Assembly: GCA_022866185.1 (NCBI GenBank)
Contig: JALHUG010000212.1
Location: forward strand, 1 to 19,987
Direction: 5' to 3'
DNA: 19,987 nucleotides
Source: Dehalococcoidia bacterium
Lineage (GTDB): Bacteria; Chloroflexota; Dehalococcoidia; SM23-28-2
Below the pieces are notes generated by a model. The model made no database searches, had not been told where the DNA came from, and saw only the letters and a program-made list of their open reading frames with translations. The first letter of the stretch is position 1; every line of letters starts with the position of its first letter. Both the position numbers and the translations under genes were made by a program. This document shows, piece after piece, positions 1-6,900 of the stretch.

Positions 1-923
1 ACCGCTGGCGATAGCTCGATGCCTTCGTTGATGGGGCCCGGGTGCATGACCAGCACGCTGGGCTTGGCCCGCGCCAGGCGCTCCTCATCCACCTGATACA
101 GCCGGACGTACTCCCGCAGGCTGGGCAGGAGGCCCGCCTGCTGGCGCTCCAGTTGCAGGCGCAGCGCCATCACCACGTCCGCCCCCTCGATGACCCGGTC
201 GAGGTTCGTATCCACCTCCACCGGCGGCAGGGCGTGGCCCTCGTTGCCCCGATGGGCAGAGCGGAGGCCGCAGGGCAGGAGGGTGGGCGGCCCACAGAGC
301 GCCACCTGCGCGCCCATGGTGGTCAGGCCCCAGATGTTGGAGCGAGCGACGCGGCTGTGGAGGATATCGCCAACGATAACCACCTTCTTGCCCCTTAGGT
401 CGCCCAGATGCTGCTGGATTGTGTAGGCATCCAGGAGGGCCTGGGTGGGATGGGCATGCCAGCCGTCGCCGGCGTTGATGACACTTATGTCGACATGGCC
501 GGCCACCAGATACGGCGCGCCCGAGTGGCGATGACGCATCACCAGGATGTCCGCGCCGATGGCCTGGAGGGTGCGCGCGCTATCGACGAGGGACTCGCCC
601 TTCTGCACGCTGCTGGCGCCCGCCGCCACGCTTACGACATCGGCCCCCAGGGCCTTGGCCGCCAGCTCGAAAGAGGAGCGGGTGCGGGTGCTGGTCTCGT
701 AGAACAGCGTGGCGACGATGGTTCCCCGAAGAGTGGGAACCCGCCTTATCTCGCGTCCCAGCACCTCCTTCATGGCGTCGGCCGTCTCTATGACCTGCTC
801 CATCTCCCGCCGGCTGAAGTCGTCCAGGTCGAGAACGTGACGACGTTCCCAAGTCGGGATCTCCACGCCTTCCGGCGGGCGCGCCTCTTCCGCTGCCTTT
901 CCTCGCGTTGCTCGTTGCACCAT
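1..923 (-). CDS. pyrB: Aspartate carbamoyltransferase catalytic chain, cut by left edge
   Basis: This gene encodes the enzyme that condenses carbamoyl phosphate with L-aspartate, the committed step of cytosolic pyrimidine synthesis. 307 codons are visible and only a few C-terminal residues should be missing, since the family averages about 310 and the last readable segment is HPGPINEGIEL, a C-terminal family motif. The carbamoyl-phosphate loop STRTR lies at residues 78-82. HPTQ is at 158-161 and HSRVARSN at 189-196, all as expected. The ATG at 923 follows the pyrR stop after only 2 nt, so translation is probably coupled and expression should follow the upstream PyrR attenuator. The first 25 or so residues are not conserved in the family and might include a later true start. 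Identity is very secure. Confidence 0.96.
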   Translation of the reverse strand, partial: MVQRATRGKAAEEARPPEGVEIPTWERRHVLDLDDFSRREMEQVIETADAMKEVLGREIRRVPTLRGTIVATLFYETSTRTRSSFELAAKALGADVVSVAAGASSVQKGESLVDSARTLQAIGADILVMRHRHSGAPYLVAGHVDISVINAGDGWHAHPTQALLDAYTIQQHLGDLRGKKVVIVGDILHSRVARSNIWGLTTMGAQVALCGPPTLLPCGLRSAHRGNEGHALPPVEVDTNLDRVIEGADVVMALRLQLERQQAGLLPSLREYVRLYQVDEERLARAKPSVLVMHPGPINEGIELSPA

Positions 924-925
924 GG

Positions 926-1465
926 CTAAGGCTCCGTCGATAGCACTACCACCGCATCGCGGCCGTCGGTCTCGTCCAGGAACACCCGGACGTCCTCCTG
1001 GCGCGCGGTGGGGATGTTCTTCCCTACGTAATCGGCGCGGATGGGCAGCTCCCGATGGCCGCGGTCCACCAGCACCGCTAGCTGGATCTGCTGGGGGCGT
1101 CCGAAGTCGATGAGGGCGTCGAGGGCAGCGCGAATGCTGCGACCGGTGAACAGGACATCGTCCACCAGAACCACCCGCCTGCCGGCTATGTCGGTGGGTA
1201 TCTCCGTGGGCTTCAACTGAGGCTTCAGGTCGAGGTAGGAGATGTCGTCGCGGTAGAGGCCGATATCCAGCGCCCCTACGGGCACCTCCCGTCCCTCGAA
1301 CTCGGCGATGCGTTGGGCCAGGCGAGCGGCCAGGGGCACGCCACGGGTACGCATGCCCACCAGCACCAGGTCATCGAGGGTGGGGTTGTTCTCGACGATC
1401 TCGTGGGCAATGCGGCTCAAGGACCGTCGAATGTCCTCGGGCGACAGGATCACGTGCTCAGGCAT
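926..1465 (-). CDS. pyrR: PyrR: pyr operon RNA-binding attenuator / uracil phosphoribosyltransferase-like regulator
   Basis: PyrR binds UMP/UTP and then the leader of pyr mRNA, favouring transcription termination; many members also have uracil phosphoribosyltransferase activity. The 179-residue product has the usual family length. It shows the N-terminal signature LSRIAHEIVENN (residues 16-27), VGMRTRG (36-42) and the PRPP-binding loop VLVDDVLFTGRS (99-110). An in-frame upstream start at 1510 exists, but it would lie inside the attenuator terminator stem (1488-1515) and add 15 residues foreign to the family, so I chose the ATG at 1465. No clear Shine-Dalgarno sequence precedes this ATG. The gene heads the operon, with pyrB 2 nt downstream. 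The attenuator in its own leader implies feedback control by the product. Confidence 0.95.
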   Translation of the reverse strand: MPEHVILSPEDIRRSLSRIAHEIVENNPTLDDLVLVGMRTRGVPLAARLAQRIAEFEGREVPVGALDIGLYRDDISYLDLKPQLKPTEIPTDIAGRRVVLVDDVLFTGRSIRAALDALIDFGRPQQIQLAVLVDRGHRELPIRADYVGKNIPTARQEDVRVFLDETDGRDAVVVLSTEP

Positions 1466-1481
1466 GAGCGCAGACGATAGC

Positions 1482-1515
1482 AAAAAACCCTCCCGCCGGC
1501 TCGCCGACAAGAGGG
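1482..1515 (-). terminator. Intrinsic terminator of the pyr attenuator
   Basis: Read on the minus strand, positions 1515-1488 form a hairpin of 12 base pairs (including three G-U pairs) with a CGAG tetraloop. Six U residues (1487-1482) follow directly. It sits between the pyr promoter and the pyrR start codon, so it is a regulatory attenuator and not the end of a gene. Its 5' arm contains CTTGTCGGC (1511-1503), the exact complement of a sequence in the PyrR-binding hairpin upstream. Confidence 0.9.
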
Positions 1516-1571
1516 CTTGAGCATCCAGCTCAGGCTGTCGATATGGGCCTTGTGTATCGTCACTGTTTCTC

Positions 1572-1594
1572 CTTGTCGGCCTCGCGGGACCGAC
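1572..1594 (-). promoter_or_regulatory. PyrR-binding anti-antiterminator hairpin and antiterminator 5' strand
   Basis: The leader RNA folds GUCGG (1594-1590) against CCGAC (1579-1575), closing the loop UCCCGCGAGG. This agrees with the known PyrR recognition core UCCNGNGAGG. The overlapping segment GCCGACAAG (1580-1572) is perfectly complementary over 9 nt to CUUGUCGGC (1511-1503) in the terminator 5' arm, so the alternative antiterminator is also visible. Expected logic from the family: with UMP-bound PyrR the hairpin is held and the terminator forms; without it the antiterminator forms and pyrR-pyrB are transcribed. Confidence 0.9.
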
Positions 1595-1631
1595 TTAAAG
1601 GCTCAACAGCGAACCTTCACTTGTTTTTGCC

Positions 1632-1661
1632 ATGATACCACGAGATTGCCACCCCTGGCAA
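1632..1661 (-). promoter_or_regulatory. Predicted sigma70-type promoter of the pyr operon
   Basis: On the minus strand there is a -35 element TTGCCA (1661-1656) and a -10 element TATCAT (1637-1632) separated by 18 bp. Transcription would start near 1625, giving a leader of about 160 nt that contains the whole attenuator. The fit with the attenuator position supports the call; no experimental start site is available. Confidence 0.6.
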
Positions 1662-1690
1662 GCACCTGGGAAGCAGGCAGGGAGCGCGTG

Positions 1691-1718
1691 TTGCAATCGC
1701 TGAGAAGTTGGCTATAAT
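1691..1718 (+). promoter_or_regulatory. Predicted sigma70-type promoter of the tRNA cluster
   Basis: TTGCAA (1691-1696) and a perfect TATAAT (1713-1718) are 16 bp apart. The start would fall near 1725, about 40 nt before tRNA-Leu. It is divergent from the pyr promoter, whose -35 lies only about 30 bp away. Confidence 0.7.
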
Positions 1719-1766
1719 TAGTGTACGGTGGCGAGAGTTCAGGGAAGCGATGGGCTTTCGCCTCAA

Positions 1767-1855
1767 GCCGAAGTGGCGGAATCGGTAGACGCGACAGTCT
1801 CAAAAACTGTTGGGGGGCAACTCCCGTGCCGGTTCGAGTCCGGCCTTCGGCACCA
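1767..1855 (+). tRNA. tRNA-Leu (CAA)
   Basis: A class II tRNA with acceptor arms GCCGAAG/CTTCGGC, a long variable arm typical of leucine tRNAs, a GGTTCGAGTCC T-arm and an encoded CCA end. The anticodon loop CTCAAAA between ACAGT and ACTGT gives anticodon CAA at 1801-1803, reading UUG codons. It is first in a three-tRNA cluster. Confidence 0.95.
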
Positions 1856-1876
1856 GCAGGCGGAAAGCGGGCTTGG

Positions 1877-1907
1877 GGCGGGAAGGCTGGCTTCCCGCCT
1901 TGTTTTC
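1877..1907 (+). terminator. Intrinsic terminator after tRNA-Leu
   Basis: A perfect 9-bp stem GGCGGGAAG/CTTCCCGCC (1877-1885 and 1891-1899) with loop GCTGG is followed by TTGTTTTC. It lies 21 nt after tRNA-Leu and only 13 nt before tRNA-Gln, so it either attenuates readthrough to the next two tRNAs or acts partly as a processing hairpin. Confidence 0.75.
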
Positions 1908-1919
1908 TAGCTTGTTCTC

Positions 1920-1993
1920 TGCCGAGTGGTGTAAAGGTAGCACAAGGGACTTTGGATCCCTTAGTCCAGGTTCGAATCCTGGCTCGGCAGCCA
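1920..1993 (+). tRNA. tRNA-Gln (UUG)
   Basis: Acceptor arms TGCCGAG/CTCGGCA pair fully, the T-arm contains GGTTCGAATCC, and CCA is encoded. The anticodon stem AGGGA/TCCCT encloses CTTTGGA, giving anticodon TTG at 1952-1954. No promoter of its own is visible between it and the terminator behind tRNA-Leu. Confidence 0.95.
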
Positions 1994-2014
1994 GGGGTTT
2001 GTGTCAGGGAGCGC

Positions 2015-2089
2015 TCCCCGGTAGCTCAATGGTAGAGCGGGCGGCTGTTAACCGCTAGGTTGTAGGTTCGAATCCTGCCCGGGGAGCCA
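2015..2089 (+). tRNA. tRNA-Asn (GUU)
   Basis: Acceptor arms TCCCCGG/CCGGGGA pair fully, the D-arm GCTC/GAGC and the GGTTCGAATCC T-arm are canonical, and CCA is encoded. The anticodon loop CTGTTAA gives GTT at 2047-2049. Immediately downstream begins DNA with fragments of an endonuclease and a recombinase, so its 3' end could once have served as an integration target. Confidence 0.95.
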
Positions 2090-2118
2090 ATCTATTCCTC
2101 ACAAGTCAAGAGGCTCCC

Positions 2119-2271
2119 TTGCTCTGCGTCTACGTATTGCGGAACTCTGAAGGGCAGTTGCACATAGGAAGCACCATCGACCAGGCCGCGAGCCGCCTCT
2201 ACGCCGCCGAGAACGGCTACGGCCTGGCACTGGGCATCGACCCCAACTTCGAGGACGCTTTGTACAACTGA
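2119..2271 (+). pseudogene. GIY-YIG endonuclease remnant
   Basis: A frame starting at TTG 2119, after AAGAGG, encodes 50 residues. The beginning, VYVLRNSEGQLHIGST, matches the start of GIY-YIG nuclease domains (usual form: YVYxL then YIGxT). The rest of that fold (the catalytic Arg helix and Glu) is absent: after about 22 residues the sequence changes to an unrelated tail ending in DPNFEDALYN. I read it as a decayed or fused fragment. It begins 30 nt after tRNA-Asn and ends 20 nt before the dehalogenase gene. A short expressed ORF cannot be excluded. Confidence 0.5.
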
Positions 2272-2291
2272 ATAGAGGTCAGGAGGACAAA

Positions 2292-3209
2292 ATGGAGCTG
2301 TTGCGTACTCCCGAAGAACGTTTCCAGAACCTGTCCGGATATAGCTTCGAGCCCCACTACGTCGAGATCGGCGGGGCGCGCGTGCACTACGTGGACGAAG
2401 GTGCCGGCGAGACGATGCTGCTGCTGCACGGCGAACCATCTTGGGCCTACCTCTATCGCAAAATGATCCCGCCGCTGGTCGCTGCCGGCTGTCGCGCTGT
2501 CGCGCTAGACTTCATCGGCTTCGGCCGCTCAGACAAGTATCGCGAGCTTGAAGCGTACTCTTATCAGATGCACGTCGATACCCTCTGGACATTCATCCAG
2601 AAACTGGACCTTCAAGGACTAACGCTGGTCATGCAGGACTGGGGCGGCCTCATCGGCCTGCGCGTCGCTGCCGAGCATCCGGAGCGCGTGGCACGGCTGG
2701 TCATTATGAATACGGGGCTGCCAGCCGGCGACATGGGTCCGACTCCGCCCGAAGGCACCGAGGATACGGAGAACGCCTTCCTCCGCTGGCGACGGTATTC
2801 GCGCACAGTGGAAGACCTCCCGGTAGGTCAAATCATGCAGGGCGCCACAGTCACCACCTTACCGCCCGAAGTCGTCGCGGCGTATGACGCCCCCTTCCCC
2901 GACATCAGTTACAAGGCAGGGGCGAGGATCTGGCCGTCGCTCGTGCCTGTCTTCTCAGACATGCCCAGCGTGGAAGAGAACCGTCGCGCCCGAGAGGTGC
3001 TCCGTGGCTGGCAAAAGCCCACGCTGGTGATGTTCTCCGACTCTGACCCGATAACCCGCGGCGGCGAGGCCTTCTTCCGATCACTTATCCCGGCTGCCGG
3101 CCACGAGCCGGACATCACCATTCGCGACGCCGGACACTTCCTCCAGGAGGACAAGGGGGAAGAGATCGCAGACCAGCTTATCGCGTTTATCAAGCGTAGG
3201 CCAGCGTAG
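2292..3209 (+). CDS. Haloalkane dehalogenase (alpha/beta hydrolase, HLD-I/DhlA-like)
   Basis: The 305-residue product hydrolyses carbon-halogen bonds if it follows its family, giving an alcohol, halide and a proton in the cytoplasm. HGEPSW (46-51) forms the oxyanion region. QDWGG (115-119) carries nucleophile Asp116 and halide-binding Trp117. Trp166 would be the second halide ligand, Asp252 (SDSDPIT) the acid and His282 (AGHFLQED) the base. These spacings match DhlA (Asp124, Trp125, Trp175, Asp260, His289) within one or two residues, which points to subfamily HLD-I. A strong AGGAGG (2281-2286) lies 5 nt before the ATG. The gene is flanked by an endonuclease remnant and a recombinase remnant, suggesting acquisition. 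The 3' end overlaps the end of the recombinase frame on the other strand. Substrate cannot be predicted; an epoxide hydrolase is less likely given the Trp pair. Confidence 0.9.
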   Translation: MELLRTPEERFQNLSGYSFEPHYVEIGGARVHYVDEGAGETMLLLHGEPSWAYLYRKMIPPLVAAGCRAVALDFIGFGRSDKYRELEAYSYQMHVDTLWTFIQKLDLQGLTLVMQDWGGLIGLRVAAEHPERVARLVIMNTGLPAGDMGPTPPEGTEDTENAFLRWRRYSRTVEDLPVGQIMQGATVTTLPPEVVAAYDAPFPDISYKAGARIWPSLVPVFSDMPSVEENRRAREVLRGWQKPTLVMFSDSDPITRGGEAFFRSLIPAAGHEPDITIRDAGHFLQEDKGEEIADQLIAFIKRRPA

Positions 3210-3738
3210 CTCTCGGCCGCGTGAGACGTAAAGGGATTCGTGTCACTTCGTTGGTGGAGGTTCCGGGTTTGCCCCTGGGGGCGCGGGCGAGTCTAGGTCG
3301 GGCCACAATGCCACCAGGGCTCGCCAAATGCGCACCAAGTGGCAGGTTGTTCCTACTGAGGCACTGGCAGCAGGTCACCTTCGTCCGGCGGCCGCGGCGG
3401 TTGAGGGCGGTAGCCGTCCCCGCTATGGAGCCGCAGGCGAGGTAGGTGTCGAAGGCGAGATTGACCAGCGCCACCTCCTCCGGGTTCGGTATCAGGTTTC
3501 CCTTCCGGCTCGGGTCGAGGTCGTAGCCGATGAGCCGCCCGCCGTTCCACAGTCCCCGCTCCGCCCGCGCCGCCGTCGCTTCCCGGTTCCGCTCCGAGGT
3601 CTGCTCCCGCTCGAACTCCGCCAGGGCCATCATCATGGTGACGAAGAGCCTGCCCTGCGGCGTTGTCGTGTCGTAGTTCTGCTTGAGGCAGACGAACTCC
3701 ACCCCGCACTCGTTGAGCACCTGGAAGAAGGGGTTGGG
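3190..3738 (-). pseudogene. Truncated large serine recombinase / site-specific integrase
   Basis: The readable frame begins inside a resolvase domain (NPFFQVLNECGVEFVC, then TTTPQGRLFVTMMMALAEFE) and continues through ERNREATAARAERG into the Recombinase domain (GYDLDP, NPEEVALVNLAF, GSIAGTATALNRRGRRTK). Homology appears to stop near 3380. The remaining residues down to the stop at 3190 look like non-coding translation. The N-terminal catalytic serine segment and the C-terminal zinc-ribbon/coiled-coil region are both missing; intact enzymes are about 500 residues. An in-frame stop lies upstream of the homologous part. I conclude that this is a dead remnant of an integrated element. Confidence 0.85.
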
Positions 3739-3845
3739 TGTAGGCTCTCCCCTTTGCCAGCCGCCCCGCCTTCCCTCGCTGCTTGAGCTATTGCCATTTC
3801 AGCAGAGATTCTGAAACGATCTTTACCGCAGCAATAGAGCACCTG

Positions 3846-3874
3846 TTGACAAAGTTATCGCCGCGGTGTACATA
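3846..3874 (+). promoter_or_regulatory. Possible promoter of the 6.5-kb secreted-protein gene
   Basis: A perfect -35 hexamer TTGACA (3846-3851) is followed after 17 bp by TACATA (3869-3874), a weak -10. Transcription from here would give a leader of about 120 nt ahead of the ATG at 3999. The stretch 3739-3998 shows no convincing gene apart from the edge of the recombinase remnant. Confidence 0.5.
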
Positions 3875-3998
3875 GAAAGTGTTTCCGCAATGGCAACGCA
3901 TAAGGCCTGACGCCCGGCCGGCGGGTGGCAGGTGGGATATCTGGTGCTAGAAGGCGGCTCGCCACACGAGAAGCGCTGTTCGGAGCAGGAGGTGTCAC

Positions 3999-6900
3999 AT
4001 GGCTGGCAGACATCTTGTTACGCTCACCGTCTTCGCCCTACTGGCGTTAGGCGTGGCGGTATTCGCTTCGAGTGGTACCGGGGCCGGGGACTACAGGCCC
4101 CAGAATGGCTACTCGGTGGCCCCCTCCGCAGCGGGTGCCGTCGCGAACAGCACCCTGGACGTCACCATTCCCGCCCCCGACTACAACTACGAGGACTCCT
4201 CGATGTACACCTTCGTCCCCGTCGACTGGCAGCTGGCAACCGGCGGCGAGATCCCCATCGGGGCAGGCATGGGCACTCTTTCTAGCGATAGTACCCTCGG
4301 CTTGTTCAATTCGGCGTGCGACGCCCAGGTGTCGCCAAGCTTCAACTTGTACAACGCCACCGTCGACACCAGCAACGTCCTCAATGAAGTCGACATGGCC
4401 TGGCTTCCAGCCAACGGCGCCGTTCCGTTCGCCGGCTGGAACTCGCAGCTCCCGGACTACCTGGAGGGCTACCCCTACTTCCTGAACGACATGCTCGACC
4501 CGGATGGGGCTGGCCCGAAGCTGCCCTTGCAGCCGCGGGCGCGCTACGCCGGCCACACCCAGGTGGTCGGCAGGAACATCCTCATCGAGGTTGTCGTCCT
4601 GAACCCTGGCCAGATCGCGCAGCTCCCCGGTATCAAGGCCCAGATGGTCTCTGGGCTGGGCTACGTCCTCCTCACTGTCCTGAATGACCCGTCCCAGAAT
4701 AACCCGTTCCAGGGTAGGTGGCCTGACCCCGTCAGCGACTTCTGCACGCCCGTGAAGTTCACCACCACCCTCTTCGGCACGACGCAGGACAACCTGGCGA
4801 CGGGCTGGGTGAACGACGGCTGCCCGATAGCGGGCGCGGCGGCCGAGGCGGGCGCTCAGTGCTCCAACTCCATCGACGATGACGGCGACACCTACGTCAA
4901 CGACGGCTGCCCCCAAAAGGGCACGAGGGCCGAGACGGTGGGCGCTGAGTGCAACAACGCCGTCGATGACGATGGCGACCCCAACCCCGACGAGTCTGGC
5001 TTCATCGTCCAGAGAAACGCGGCGGCCTTCACCGGCGTTCTGGGCACGGGCACCCACATGTCCCGCACCTACAGCCAGAGCCAGCGCGGCGCCGACGGCG
5101 ATGGCATCGAGAACGACATGGACCCCTGTCCCTACACGCTCGATCCGCTGTGGAACCCGCGAGTAGATTGCGTGGTTCCTGGCCCGGGCGACCAGGACTG
5201 CGACGGCCTGCCCGACAGCTGCGACCCCGAGCCCACCGGAGCCCCTGATGGCGGGGTAGACTGTGCCCCTGGGGCACCGCAGAACGACTGTGACCTCGAC
5301 GGCTACAACAATCGCCAGGACAACTGCCCGCTGGTGGCCAACGGCCAGCTCCAGGACAACCAGGCCGATTCGGACTCGGACTGGATGGTCCTGAACGCCG
5401 ACCTGGGACCCAGTTCTGACGCCATTGGCGACGCCTGCGACGACAGCGACGATGACGGCAACGAGGACTTCACCGGCGTCGGCACCTGCAACGACGGCAT
5501 CGACAACGGCCCTGACGGCACTGTCGACGGCAACGACCCCAACTGCATACCCTACATGGACAAGGCCGACTCCGCCGTCAACGGCAACTGGGGCAATCAG
5601 CCGGGCACCGGCCTCTACTACCACGCCATGCCCTGGGATGCGGTGTGCATCGGCGCGACGGACACCGACGGCGACGGGTACTGCGACGCCCTGGAAGCCC
5701 TGCTCGGCTCGCCCACCAACAGCGGCAGCGAGGCAGACCTAACCGTCGGCGGCGTCTGCGATCCCGATCCCGGTGGCGCTAACCCTAGCTGCTGCAACAA
5801 CGCCGTCGACGATGACGCCGACACCAGGGTCAACGACGGCTGCCCGCGGGCGGGAGGCTACATCGAGGCGGGCGCGCAGTGCGCGAACGCCGTAAGCGAT
5901 GACACGCCCGCCCCTGACGCGGCAGAGCAGACCGCCGGTGTTGCGGTCAACGACGGCTGCCCGGTGATCGGGGTGCCCGAGAGCCTGGTGATAGACGCCG
6001 ACATAACCGCCTTTGCCCAGCCGCAGGCCAAGGTTGCCCAGAGCTGCAATGACGGCGTGGACAACGACAACGACGGCCTTGTCGACGCCGCCGACAACGG
6101 CTCCCTGGGCTGTAACCCCGCCGACGCCAGCTACGCCGGCGACGCCGACAGGGACGGCGTACCTGACGCCGGCGACAACTGCCCGACCGTCTGGAACCCC
6201 GAGCAGAAGAACACCGACGTCGTGGTCAACCCGCCAGGAGACGCCCAGGGCGACGCCTGCGATACCGATGACGACAACGACGGGTTCACGGATGCCCTTG
6301 AGTGGTACTTGGGCACCGACCCCCTCGACAGCTGTCCCAACGTCAACAACGTCATCGGCAGGTCCGATGCCTGGCCTTTGGACATCACCCGCAGCGCCAC
6401 GATCACCGTGATTGGAGACGTTACCAGCTACGCTGACAACATCGGCAGGACCATAGCCCAGGACCCGAGTCTCAGGCGCCTCGACCTCAACGGCGACGGC
6501 GCCGTCACCGCGGTGAACGACCTCGCCCGCTTCTACCGAGGGATGATCCCTGCAGTCTGCAACGGGGGTACGCCTTCCCCACCGTCGTGGTCGCAGGGCG
6601 GATCTGTCAGCATGGACATCGACCCAGAGATAACGGACAACAGCGCCAGCACCCTGGGAACGGTAGAGCGTTGCTACGAAGTGACCTGCCCCAGCGCGAA
6701 CTGCACCTGGGACGGCGTCTCCTCCTTCGACGACACAAGCGACTACAACATCGACATTATCGTGACCGGCGACACGCAGGCCCCAGTCGCCTACGACGCG
6801 TCGCTGAACTACGACAACACCAAGGTTCACATCGCTGCTCCTGGCACCAACCCCAAGATCAAGATGCCAGCAATCGGAGGCGGGCCGACAGATCTAAGTG

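Noticed and set aside
1466..1510. A longer pyrR beginning at 1510.
   Set aside because: The extra codons lie in the attenuator terminator and the added residues do not fit the family N-terminus.
2060..2089. The tRNA-Asn 3' end as attL, with a matching attR.
   Set aside because: I found no second copy of its terminal bases near 3200-4000; the resemblance to the tRNA-Arg 3' end is only the common T-arm sequence.
3243..3341. A short minus-strand frame with an Ile-Trp-Arg-Ala-Leu stretch near the recombinase end, possibly a frameshifted C-terminus.
   Set aside because: It does not match the expected zinc-ribbon or coiled-coil part of serine recombinases and is too short to support a gene.
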